Below are positions 1 to 7,362 of a stretch of DNA of 35,122 bases, piece by piece; within the stretch, counting starts at the first letter, position 1; every line of letters starts with the position of its first letter. The translations under genes were made by a program, and so were the position numbers. The stretch is from an uncultured Prevotella sp. (lineage in GTDB: Bacteria; Bacteroidota; Bacteroidia; Bacteroidales; Bacteroidaceae): contig USHW01000020.1 of NCBI GenBank assembly GCA_900554545.1, positions 1 to 35,122 of the forward strand, written 5' to 3'. Under the pieces are notes generated by a model, which did not search any database, was not told the origin of the DNA, and was given only the letters and a program-made list of their open reading frames with translations.

Positions 1-596
1 CCGCAGTGAGACGGGGTCGCCCCAGGCAGAATGCCGCCCCCCACCGCCAACCCGACAGCGACGCGGCTGCCAAAGCGATACGGGCATCGGCCATGTATGG
101 CACATCCAATGCCGCCGCAACAGCCCATCCGGGCAGCGCAATGGCGAAAACTGCGGCAGGAAAGGCCACCGACAGCCGTGCCAAAGGCGTGCGCCCGACG
201 CGCGGAAGCAGCGTGGCCGCAAGATAGACGGAAGGCGGAAACAGTGGCAACAGGTACACTTGGATTTTAGAACTGACAAGAGAGAGCATCACGAACGTGG
301 TGCACACCGCCGCCAAAAGTAGCTTCTGCATGTCCGTAAGCACAGCCCTGCGCCACACGGCATAGACCGTCAGACAGGCAATCAGCAGTGTCCATGGCGC
401 CATTGAGTACCATATTGCTATGAGATAGTAGTAAAACGGCTCGTCATGATGAAACGAGTTGACCGCCCGGTCGACCGTCTGGTGCAGCAGAAGGTTGGCA
501 AGATAGCCGCTGCCTCCTTCCCAATAAACCGCCGCAAACCATGCAATGCACGGCACGGCGAGCACCGCCCACGTGGTTATTCCCCAGTAGCGGCCT
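1..596 (-). pseudogene. C-terminal part of an ArnT/PMT-like glycosyltransferase, out of frame with its N-terminal part
   Basis: After the stop codon at 577-579 the minus strand stays open in another frame to the window edge. It reads like the continuation of a polyprenyl-phosphate sugar transferase of the ArnT/PMT type. It contains a membrane segment (TWAVLAVPCIAWFAAVY), the motif HQTVDRAVNSFHHDEPFYYY (ArnT-like proteins have a very similar QT..R...SF.H..P..YY stretch) and SSKIQVYLLPLFPP, the usual late S.K...Y.LP..P motif. It continues with further hydrophobic segments and leaves the window. The frame joins the upstream reading frame if one G is restored near 595, giving the smooth sequence RQGRYWGITTWAV. 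I therefore read it as the 3' part of the same gene with a 1-nt deletion or a sequencing error. The family call is by motif; the frameshift is seen directly. Confidence 0.7.
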
Positions 597-1605
597 GCCG
601 TGTGGCCGCGGCCTGTCCCAAAAGGAACGCCACCGTCGTTACAAACGGCACGAGTATGCCCATCGGCCCCTTGCTGAATACGGCTAAGAAGATGTACACC
701 GGGAACATGACAGCATTGACCCTGCGCCGCCCACGGCCGCAAACCATGTTGTAAAAGGTGCGCAGCGACAGCGTGATTAACATGCACATGAGCATGTCCA
801 TGCGCAGGAATATCGCCATTCCGGCGAACAGTCCGCACGTGACGAGCATCCATCCGCCGGTCTCCGCACAGTCTTTGCCGCAATCTTCGGCCACCCACCG
901 GCTCATTACCGACACTGTTACGAGTGCCGGAACGAGTGAAAACAGCGACAGCAGCCACATCTGATGGCTGCCCGAAAGCGTCTTGGCGGCCATCAGCAGC
1001 CACAAGTAGAGCGGCGGCTTGTCGGCGTAAGGCACGCCGTGGTTGGTGAATGCGAACGCAGGGAGAAACCTGTGCATGCCCGTAAAGAACGGAATGCGGC
1101 GCGCGCAGGCCGTGCGCATCACCTTGAGAGGGCAGCCCGTGTCCTTCATTCCGTCGTGGGTCATCATGCGGCGGAAGCCGTTTGCTATCTTCGACTGTAG
1201 TTTCTTGAAGGCCGAGTCGCGTCGTTCGGCGCGTATGCCCGTCACCATTTCGTACTCGTTGATGTGTCCGAGCAGCAGGTTGAAGTCCTCCGGCGTAGTC
1301 TGAAGGTCGGCGTCCATGTAGCCCACGAGCGGCGAACGGGCAGTGTCGATGTCTGCTTTCAGTGCCGCGCTGAGACCTGAGTTGCGCTCCATGGCTATGT
1401 AGAAAAAGCCTTCATGCCTGCCGCAGGCATCGGCGATGAGACCGAGGCTGCCGTCGGTTGAGCCGTCGTCAACGAACAGAACGCACGTGCGGCGTATTGA
1501 TTTTGGCATGAAGTCGGCGAGCCGTTGCTCCAAAGCGGCAATGTTTCCGGCCTCGTTGTACACTGGAATGATGATTGTAAGCTGGTAGTTTCCTGTCTTG
1601 TTCAT
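577..1605 (-). pseudogene. Glycosyltransferase family 2 fused in frame to an ArnT/PMT-like fragment; ends at a frameshift
   Basis: The first 200 or so residues are a GT2 enzyme of the dolichyl/undecaprenyl-phosphate sugar synthase type. The start has LTIIIPVYNEAGNI, then FVDDGSTDGS (nucleotide-binding DDGS), ERNSGLSAALKADIDTA, MDADLQTTPEDF (the DAD metal site) and GMHRFLPA. At that point (about nt 1050-1065) a normal GT2 would continue to its C-terminal domain. Here the sequence switches to NHGVPYADKPPLYLWLL, which is the first-loop motif of ArnT/PMT-like proteins (PY.DKPPLY.WL), followed by hydrophobic segments and FSKGPMGILVP. The PMT part lacks its first membrane helix and the catalytic acidic first loop, and the GT2 part lacks its C-terminus. 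The start ATG at 1603-1605 lies just downstream of a TACTTTTG promoter element; an in-frame ATG at 1782 is upstream of that promoter and is unlikely. In relatives, GT2 and PMT partners modify lipid A or other envelope glycans. An internal deletion is the likely cause; a genuine fusion or an assembly join cannot be excluded. Confidence 0.72.
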
Positions 1606-1631
1606 AACCTTTCGGTTGTATTGTACAGGCG

Positions 1632-1639
1632 CAAAAGTA
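1632..1639 (-). promoter_or_regulatory. Bacteroidetes -7 promoter element for the glycosyltransferase gene
   Basis: Read on the minus strand this is TACTTTTG, followed by CGCC, matching TAnnTTTG. It lies 26 nt upstream of the ATG at 1605. I see no clear TTTG at the -33 spacing. Confidence 0.5.
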
Positions 1640-2362
1640 GCCGCCAATTTTGTTGAAACTTTGAAGAAACCGTGTGGCGGCGAACGGTTGAGGCTGTTTT
1701 TAACGTAATTTTCATGCGCCCCTGTTATCCGCATGTACGGTTGTTTATATGCGCAATGGCTGTTGCCAAAATGTAACGGCACCGGCTTTGTTTGCTTGCA
1801 TATTGTTTTCCGACGGGCTTCCGTGAGCGCGTTTTTCGTAAAATAAAATGCCGCAGGCCAAAATATGGCCGTTTTTCGTGTGCAAACGTAAGTGCATGTG
1901 TTGCAGAATGTTGCAGCGTTTGCAGTCTTATGTGTGCGATGTTCGCGGCAGTTTGTTTTGCAAAAGGTGGCCTTTTACAACCTGAAAGGCCACCTTTTGC
2001 ATTGTCGAAGGCCATCTTTTGCATGTATGTTGATGGCCTTTAGCAGTGCCGAATGGCATGTTTGCGCATTGAATAACTGCCATTCGCACTTAAAACGGCC
2101 TTTTCCTTATGCCTTGCCAACCGTGTTTAGCCGCTTCGTTTTTCTATTTCGTGATGATAGGTGTACATTTTTCAAATGACATTTTGTTGACTGAAAGCCT
2201 GTTGGTGGTGGCAGAATGTCATCTGCTTGTGAATTTGCCTTCGTATCAGTTCCCCTTTTTAAGCAAAGACTTTTTCTCTTTAAGTAAATATTTTTTTTGT
2301 TTTATTGCGGTGTGTATTTTCTTTTATTACATTATGTGTCTTCCTTTATTGCAATACGACCT
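1640..2362. other. Long AT-rich intergenic region without a convincing gene
   Basis: Apart from repeat copy A (1958-2042) I see no gene here. Open frames on both strands have low-complexity, cysteine- and phenylalanine-rich translations, no family signal, and run through the repeat. The frame of the downstream DUF418-like gene stays open back to 2109, but that stretch contains the inverted repeat at 2372-2499 and the promoter at 2573-2604, so it is not coding. Confidence 0.6.
1958..2042. repeat. Four-core palindromic repeat, copy A
   Basis: Four cores at a period of about 22-23 nt: AAAAGGTGGCCTTTT, AAAGGCCACCTTTT, AAGGCCATCTTTT and GATGGCCTTT. Cores 1 and 2 are reverse complements and can form a hairpin with a loop of about 8 nt. 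The copy lies between two divergently transcribed genes. Confidence 0.9.
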
Positions 2363-2509
2363 CCTTCAAATGAGGCTCTCGGTAATCGTCATGCCGCACT
2401 GCGATGCGGCATCCAGTGTATGCAAATGGCATCATTTGGCACGTAGGATGTTTTCTGGATGCCGCATCGCAGTGCGGCATGACGATTACCGAGAGCCTCC
2501 CTTGAAGAA
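2363..2509. repeat. Nested inverted repeat with perfect 45-bp arms (MITE-like)
   Basis: The arms 2372-2416 and 2455-2499 are perfect reverse complements over 45 nt, separated by 38 nt. Pairing continues imperfectly outward (CTCCTTCAAA against TTGAAGAAG). Each arm holds its own smaller palindrome, ATGCCGCA-CTGCGA-TGCGGCAT. There is no coding capacity. The element sits upstream of the DUF418-like gene's promoter, not at a gene 3' end, so a MITE-like mobile or dispersed repeat fits better than a terminator. I could not identify a target-site duplication with confidence. Confidence 0.85.
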
Positions 2510-2572
2510 GGTTGGGATATCAATTATAAATGCTCTGCTCATCTCCAATTCGCAAAGAAACTTCGTTTTTCT

Positions 2573-2604
2573 TTTGTCGTTGCGCTCGCCTTTCACTATC
2601 TTTG
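2573..2604 (+). promoter_or_regulatory. Bacteroidetes promoter for the DUF418-like gene
   Basis: TTTG at 2573-2576, a 20-nt spacer and TATCTTTG at 2597-2604 match the Bacteroidetes -33/-7 consensus. The ATG follows at 2637. Confidence 0.75.
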
Positions 2605-2636
2605 CAACTGTTTATCGTGAAAAATTACAGACATCC

Positions 2637-3818
2637 ATGACGCATTACCAACCGTCGTCGTTGCCGAACACGCGCATCGACGCTGCCGACTTGCTGCGTG
2701 CCGTGGCCGTGGGCGGCATCATCCTCGTGCATTTTCTCGAGCATCTTAACTTTTACAGCTTTCCTCCGCTGACTAAGTTCGACGAGGCCGTGTGGGACGT
2801 TGTGTTCTTCCTGTTGTCGAACAAGATGTACGCCATCTTTGCGATGCTGTTCGGAGTGACGCTGTTCGTGCAGCATGACAACCAGGCGCAGCGCGGTTAC
2901 GACTTCCGTCCGCGCTTTGTGTGGCGCATGGTGCTGCTGTTTGGCTTCGGACTGCTCGACCTATTGTTCTTCAACGGCGACATTCTTACGGTCTATGCCG
3001 TGTGCGGCCTGTTGGTGTTGCCGCTCGTCCGCGCAAGCAACCGCGTGCTGTTGGGCTTCGCCCTGCTGTTTGCGTTGCAGCCGATAGAGGTGGCTTATTT
3101 TGTCGGAAGCCTGATAAATCCGCAGCTTCAGCCGCTCAACCTCGGTTCTGACGCCATGTTCGGCGCGATAATTCCTGCGCAGGAAGGCGGCAGTTTGTTA
3201 GATGTGGCCGTGGCAGGGCTGCGTTATGGCCTGCCCATAAACTTCACGTGGGCCATCGAGCACGGGCGGTTCATGCAGACGTTGTTCCTTTTCCTGCTCG
3301 GACTTTGGGTCGGCAGGCGCCGCCTGTTGTATGACGAGGGGCATAATGCGGCGGTGTGGAAGCGCACAATGCTGTGGTCGTTGGTGGCCTTTGCGGTGCT
3401 CTGTCCGCTGCGCTATACTGTGCCGCAGATGTTCGCTTCGCCGTGTGCCGAGGCTTCGCTGACGGTGATGCTCGACATGTGGAAGAACCTTGCGATGATG
3501 CTTTTCTATGTAAGTTCCATCACGCTGATGTACCACCGCACGCGCATGCGCCGCTACCTGTCGAAGCTGTTGCCGTATGGCAAGATGAGTTTGTCGAACT
3601 ACATAGGCCAGTCTGTTGTCGGCGGCTTCATCTTCTACCACTGGGGGCTTGGCCTTTATACGGTCAGCGGCCATGCCATGAGCCTTGCCCTTGGCGTTGT
3701 CTTCGTGCTGTTGCAGTACACGTTCTGCCGCCTTTGGCTTGCAAGCCATAAGCGCGGGCCGCTCGAGCAGCTGTGGCATAACGCCACGTGGATGGGGGCG
3801 CGCAGGTCGAAAAAGTGA
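2637..3818 (+). CDS. DUF418-like (YeiB-type) integral membrane protein
   Basis: A 393-residue polytopic inner-membrane protein. The N-terminus (RIDAADLLRAVAVGGIILVHFLEH) matches the R.D..D.LR..A..GI.L.H opening of DUF418/acyltransferase-3-like proteins. It is followed by an amphipathic region, SNKMYAIFAMLFGVTLFVQ, and about eight further hydrophobic segments. The late stretch YGKMSLSNYIGQS is the G..SL.NY..QS motif typical of the C-terminal DUF418 domain. The biochemical role of this family is not established. I chose ATG 2637 because it lies just downstream of a good promoter and gives the canonical family N-terminus. The gene stands alone: it has its own promoter and a long hairpin follows its stop codon. 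Confidence 0.85.
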   Translation: MTHYQPSSLPNTRIDAADLLRAVAVGGIILVHFLEHLNFYSFPPLTKFDEAVWDVVFFLLSNKMYAIFAMLFGVTLFVQHDNQAQRGYDFRPRFVWRMVLLFGFGLLDLLFFNGDILTVYAVCGLLVLPLVRASNRVLLGFALLFALQPIEVAYFVGSLINPQLQPLNLGSDAMFGAIIPAQEGGSLLDVAVAGLRYGLPINFTWAIEHGRFMQTLFLFLLGLWVGRRRLLYDEGHNAAVWKRTMLWSLVAFAVLCPLRYTVPQMFASPCAEASLTVMLDMWKNLAMMLFYVSSITLMYHRTRMRRYLSKLLPYGKMSLSNYIGQSVVGGFIFYHWGLGLYTVSGHAMSLALGVVFVLLQYTFCRLWLASHKRGPLEQLWHNATWMGARRSKK

Positions 3819-3820
3819 GG

Positions 3821-3970
3821 TTTATTTTAGGAGTTAAAGAAGTTAAAGGAGTTTTTCGCTTCGCTCAAGGAAACTCCTTTAACTTCTCTAACTCCTTGAC
3901 AAATGGCTTTAACTCCTTAGCGAACGCAGTGAGCGATAACTCCTTTAACTTCTCTAACTTCTAAAATAAA
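3821..3970. terminator. Long hairpin made of AGTTAAAGA-type tandem repeats
   Basis: The arms 3821-3853 and 3938-3970 are complementary over 33 nt with two mismatches. Both are built of tandem short repeats (GGAGTTAAAGAAGTTAAA and its complement). A second copy of the pyrimidine arm lies at about 3871-3895 and could pair alternatively. The structure sits between the DUF418-like stop codon and the holB promoter, so termination is plausible, but there is no simple stem plus U-tract. Confidence 0.65.
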
Positions 3971-4015
3971 AGTCAGTTCTGCTGCCATTTATTTTAATAT
4001 AAGGTGGATTTTTAG

Positions 4016-4023
4016 TAATTTTG
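4016..4023 (+). promoter_or_regulatory. Promoter -7 element for the holB-ricT-gldH operon
   Basis: TAATTTTG followed by CACCG matches TAnnTTTG, 23 nt upstream of the holB ATG. The -33 position holds TTTA instead of TTTG. Confidence 0.6.
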
Positions 4024-4046
4024 CACCGATTTGACTTGTTATCGGA

Positions 4047-5186
4047 ATGAAGTTCAGCGACGTTATAGGACATGAAGAGGTGAAGCAGAGGCTGCGGCAG
4101 ATGGTCAGTGAAGACCGTGTGCCTCATGCCTTGATGTTCTGCGGACCGCGGGGCAGCGGAAAGATGGCGCTTGCCTTGGCTTTCGCTTCGTATCTGTTGT
4201 GCCGCGACAGGAGCGGCGGCGATGCGTGCGGAGCGTGCCCGCAGTGCGCCATGACGGCCAAGTTGGCTCATCCCGATTTGCATTTCTCATACCCCGTAAT
4301 CCGTCCTTCGGGCACCGGTTCGGAGCATAAGATGTCGAGCGAGGACTTTGCTTCGGAGTGGCGCGAGCTGCTTTTGCAAGGCCCTTACTTCACGATAGAG
4401 CAGTGGCTGGCCTGCATGGGCGCGGCCAACCAGCAGGCACAGATGGGCGTTGGGGAAAGTGATGCGCTGTCAAGGGCGTTGAGCCTGAAGTCAAGTCAGG
4501 GCGGATACAAGGTCGCAATATTATGGTTGCCCGAGCGGATGAACGCCGAATGTGCCAACAAGATGCTCAAACTGCTTGAAGAACCGCCGCAAGCCACGGT
4601 CTTCTTGCTTGTCTGCGAAGAGCCGGGGATGCTAATCGACACCATAAAAAGCCGTGCACAGCGCATTGATGTGCGCCGCATTGCCGACGAAGACATAGAG
4701 CGTGCCCTCGTGGAACGCCGCGGAATAGACCCCGACGGGGCGCGTAGACTGGCGCGTGCGGCCGGCGGCAGCTGGCTCGGAGCACTTGAAGAGCTTGATG
4801 CCGGAAACGAGAAGAAGGAATTTCTCGACATGTTCATCTCGTTGATGCGCCTCGCATACATGCGCAAGATAAAGGATTTGAAGAAGTGGAGCGACACCGC
4901 CGCCGCACTCGGACGTGAACGGCAGAAGCGCATGTTGGAGTATTTCCTGCGGCTGGTGCGCGAGAACTTCATGTACAACTTCCGCAATCCGCAGCTTTGT
5001 TACATGACCCGCGATGAGGAAAACTTCGCCCGTAACTTCTCGCCTTATATCAATGAGGCCAACGTTTTGGAGATTTCGGCGATGATGAACCGCGCCATAC
5101 GCGACATAGGACAGAACGCAAACGCCAAGATTGTGTTCTTCGACATGGCGACGAACATCATCGTTGCCCTGATAAGAAAACCTTAG
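4047..5186 (+). CDS. holB: DNA polymerase III delta-prime subunit
   Basis: A 379-residue AAA+ clamp-loader subunit. It starts with FSDVIGHEEVKQRL, the usual opening of this family. The P-loop is GPRGSGKM (K39). The four zinc-binding cysteines are C52, C61, C64 and C67 (the C-x8-C-x2-C-x2-C arrangement of delta-prime and DnaX). LKLLEEPP and the sensor-1 segment TVFLLVCEEP follow, and the arginine-finger region reads IKSRAQRI, where the usual SRC has become SRA. The C-terminal third is the helical collar domain. As part of the clamp loader it helps open the sliding clamp at primed DNA. It is the first gene of a tight operon with ricT and gldH, a common Bacteroidales order. The ATG at 4047 lies just after the promoter element. 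Confidence 0.95.
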   Translation: MKFSDVIGHEEVKQRLRQMVSEDRVPHALMFCGPRGSGKMALALAFASYLLCRDRSGGDACGACPQCAMTAKLAHPDLHFSYPVIRPSGTGSEHKMSSEDFASEWRELLLQGPYFTIEQWLACMGAANQQAQMGVGESDALSRALSLKSSQGGYKVAILWLPERMNAECANKMLKLLEEPPQATVFLLVCEEPGMLIDTIKSRAQRIDVRRIADEDIERALVERRGIDPDGARRLARAAGGSWLGALEELDAGNEKKEFLDMFISLMRLAYMRKIKDLKKWSDTAAALGRERQKRMLEYFLRLVRENFMYNFRNPQLCYMTRDEENFARNFSPYINEANVLEISAMMNRAIRDIGQNANAKIVFFDMATNIIVALIRKP

Positions 5187-5220
5187 GCTCACGCCTTTAC
5201 ACATATAAACATACTTTGAT

Positions 5221-6420
5221 ATGGACTTCAAGAACAGGAAATACATGATATACAACGGCTGCGACCGCGGTCTCTGCATTCGCGGTTGCGGACGGCAGGA
5301 CCGCCAGCTCAACACTTATGACTGGCTGGCCGACGTGCCGGGCAACGCCAAAAGCACCGACCTTGTGGAGGTGCAGTTCAAGAACACACGCAAGGGTTAT
5401 TACCATAACGTCAACAACCTTGACCTGAAGAAAGGCGACATTGTGGCCGTTGAGGCCAGTCCCGGCCATGACATAGGCGTCGTTACGCTTACAGGCAAGC
5501 TCGTGGAGCTGCAAATCCGCAAGGCAAACATCAAGTCGCCGGACGACATAAAGCGCATATACAGGATAGCGAAGCCTGTCGACATGGACAAATATTATGA
5601 GGCCAAGAGCCGTGAACATGATACAATGATACGCAGCCGCCATATCGCCAAGAACCTGAATCTTGACATGAAAATCGGCGATGTGGAGTATCAGGGCGAC
5701 GGAAACAAGGCCATCTTCTATTACATTGCCGACGAGCGAGTGGACTTCAGGCAGCTAATCAAGGTGCTGGCGGAGACTTTTCATGTGCGCATAGAGATGA
5801 AACAGATAGGCGCGAGGCAGGAAGCCGGACGCATCGGAGGTACAGGACCGTGCGGCCGCGAGCTGTGTTGTGCAACGTGGATGAAGAGCTTTGTGTCGGT
5901 AAGTACTGGCGCGGCGCGCTATCAGGACATATCGCTGAACCCGCAGAAGCTGGCCGGAATGTGTGCCAAACTGAAGTGTTGCTTGAATTATGAGGTTGAC
6001 AACTACATCGAGGCGAGCCGCAAGTTGCCGAGCAAGGAGGTTGTGTTGCAGACGCAGGACAATGATTATTACCTGTTCAAGAGCGACATTCTGGCCGGCA
6101 TTGTGACTTACTCGACTGACAAGAAGGTGCCTGCCAACCTTGAAGTTATTACCGCAAGGCGGGCGCTTGACGTAATAGAGATGAACAGGCAGGGCGAAAA
6201 GCCGCTGTCGCTTCAGGAGGACGGCACGCCGAAGAGGCAGGAACGCCCCGTTGACTTGCTTGAGAACGAGAGCCTGACGCGCTTCGACAAGAGCAAGAAA
6301 AAGCGCAAGCCGAAGAACAAGAACGGCAAACAAGCGGCCAAAGGACGCGGCAGGCAGGGCGACGCACAGCCCAGGAAAGGCGGCGGAGGGCCTGCCGAAG
6401 GCAAGGATATGAAGGCGTAA
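5221..6420 (+). CDS. ricT: PSP1-domain protein, RicT/YaaT family
   Basis: A 399-residue cytoplasmic protein. Its N-terminal segment is cysteine-rich (NGCDRGLCIRGCGRQ). A PSP1 core follows: VEVQFKNTRKGYYHN, RQLIKVLAETFHVRIEMKQIG, GTGPCGRELCCATW and LAGMCAKLKCCLNYE. The paired CC motifs match the cysteines of RicT (YaaT), which in Bacillus is part of the Fe-S-containing RicA-RicF-RicT complex that stimulates RNase Y. The partners and role in Bacteroidetes are not established. The last 70 residues or so are a lysine/arginine-rich low-complexity tail (KSKKKRKPKNKNG), possibly RNA-binding; this is inference. The gene starts 34 nt after holB, and its stop codon overlaps the gldH start (TAATG). Confidence 0.9.
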   Translation: MDFKNRKYMIYNGCDRGLCIRGCGRQDRQLNTYDWLADVPGNAKSTDLVEVQFKNTRKGYYHNVNNLDLKKGDIVAVEASPGHDIGVVTLTGKLVELQIRKANIKSPDDIKRIYRIAKPVDMDKYYEAKSREHDTMIRSRHIAKNLNLDMKIGDVEYQGDGNKAIFYYIADERVDFRQLIKVLAETFHVRIEMKQIGARQEAGRIGGTGPCGRELCCATWMKSFVSVSTGAARYQDISLNPQKLAGMCAKLKCCLNYEVDNYIEASRKLPSKEVVLQTQDNDYYLFKSDILAGIVTYSTDKKVPANLEVITARRALDVIEMNRQGEKPLSLQEDGTPKRQERPVDLLENESLTRFDKSKKKRKPKNKNGKQAAKGRGRQGDAQPRKGGGGPAEGKDMKA

Positions 6421-6893
6421 TGATGCTTAGGCGCACATTATATATATTGTTGCCGGTCATTGCCGTGGCGGTGGCTGTGTCGGCTTGCGGCGGTGGAACG
6501 GTGTACAGCAAGTTCGTGTCAACGCCTGTTGATGGATTGGAAAAGAACGACACGGTTGTGTTCGACGTGCCGCCGGTGGCCTTGTCCGGTCGTTACAGTA
6601 TGGAGATGGGTCTGCGCATAACGGCGGCCTATCCGTTTACAAGCATTAGTCTGGAGGTTTGCCAGACCGTAGAACCCGGCCACAGGATGAGCGTTGACAC
6701 GCTTGACTGCCGCCTGTATGACAATGACGGCAATGTGCTTGGCCGTGGAGTGAGCATTTATCAGTACGGTTTCGCGCTTCCTGACATCGGTCTGCAAAAG
6801 GGTGACTCGCTGCATGTGCGCGTGCGGCACGTGATGAAACGTGAAATCCTCCCCGGCATAACGGACATCGGTTTAAGCATGGAAACCAAGTGA
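6420..6893 (+). CDS. gldH: Gliding-motility lipoprotein GldH family
   Basis: A 157-residue lipoprotein. The signal peptide ends in the lipobox VSAC, and the next residues are GGG, with no acidic export signal, so a periplasm-facing lipoprotein is likely. The mature part (VYSKFVSTPVDGLEKNDTVVFDV, then ITAAYPFTSISLEVCQT and ILPGITDIGLSM) has the GldH family layout, a small beta-rich domain. In Flavobacterium GldH is needed for gliding. In non-gliding Bacteroidales it is conserved and its role is uncertain, probably in the cell envelope. The start ATG overlaps the ricT stop codon by one base; a second ATG follows directly at 6423. A hairpin terminator follows the stop. Confidence 0.85.
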   Translation: MMLRRTLYILLPVIAVAVAVSACGGGTVYSKFVSTPVDGLEKNDTVVFDVPPVALSGRYSMEMGLRITAAYPFTSISLEVCQTVEPGHRMSVDTLDCRLYDNDGNVLGRGVSIYQYGFALPDIGLQKGDSLHVRVRHVMKREILPGITDIGLSMETK

Positions 6894-6915
6894 CAAGACA
6901 TTCATTTGATAACGG

Positions 6916-6943
6916 AATGCGGCATGTAGTGCCGCATTTTTTT
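6916..6943 (+). terminator. Intrinsic terminator after gldH
   Basis: A perfect 9-bp stem (AATGCGGCA / TGCCGCATT) with a 5-nt loop is followed by a run of T. It lies 22 nt past the gldH stop codon. Confidence 0.85.
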
Positions 6944-6980
6944 GTAGAAATAAGCGGATAATGTGTTCAACTGTGTGATT

Positions 6981-7025
6981 AATAATGGCGTAAAGTCATG
7001 CCTGCCATGACTTTACGCCATTATT
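6981..7025 (-). terminator. Perfect 20-bp inverted repeat overlapping the stop of the small basic protein gene
   Basis: The arms 6981-7000 and 7006-7025 are perfect complements with a 5-nt loop. The right arm includes the stop codon at 7021-7023 of the minus-strand gene. There is no long T-run, so it could act as a terminator or as an mRNA 3'-end stabiliser. Confidence 0.6.
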
Positions 7026-7215
7026 TCTTGTGCCTGTTTGCGCGCTGCTCGCGGTATTTTGCCTTCTGGCGGGCCGACCCGCTGCCGTGCGCTCCTGTGA
7101 TATACTGCTTTTTCTTGGCTTTGGTCTTTACCTTGCCGCTGTCGTTTTTGTTGTTGCTTTTAGCCTTGCGGAACACTATTCCGCCGCCAGCAATTATGTC
7201 GTCGATGTCTGCCAT
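7021..7215 (-). CDS. Small basic protein of unknown function
   Basis: A 64-residue protein with no family I recognise. Its first 15 residues are acidic to neutral (MADIDDIIAGGGIVF). The rest is strongly basic (KAKSNNKN, KVKTKAKKKQY, RQKAKYREQRANRHKK), with a glycine/serine stretch between. This looks like a nucleic-acid- or ribosome-associated small protein, but that is inference. It lies downstream of the AICAR transformylase gene on the same strand, separated by a purine-repeat hairpin, and its stop codon is built into a perfect 20-bp inverted repeat. I see no promoter of its own. The opposite-strand frame here is hydrophobic and lacks any family signal. Confidence 0.5.
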   Translation of the reverse strand: MADIDDIIAGGGIVFRKAKSNNKNDSGKVKTKAKKKQYITGAHGSGSARQKAKYREQRANRHKK

Positions 7216-7221
7216 ATATGT

Positions 7222-7360
7222 AAAAGGTGAGAAGGTGAGAGGGTGAGAAGGTGAAAAATGTTGTTAAAAATGGAGCGTTTGGGGAGGTGAGAGGGTGAGG
7301 ATTGGATAGGCTTGACGATGAAATGTCTCACCTTTTCACCTCCTCACCTTCTCACCTTTC
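7222..7360. repeat. Hairpin of GGTGAGA-type tandem repeats
   Basis: The purine arm (7222-7256) is a tandem of GGTGAGA/AGGTGAG units and the pyrimidine arm (7326-7360) is its complement with a few mismatches. An additional GAGGTGAGAGGGTGAGG tract sits in the loop near 7284. It lies directly after the AICAR transformylase stop codon (minus strand) and probably terminates or caps that transcript. Confidence 0.7.
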
Positions 7361-7362
7361 AA

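Noticed and set aside
2109..2636. Upstream extension of the DUF418-like gene by 176 residues
   Set aside because: It would include the 45-bp inverted repeat and the promoter, and its composition is not protein-like. The family N-terminus begins at 2637.
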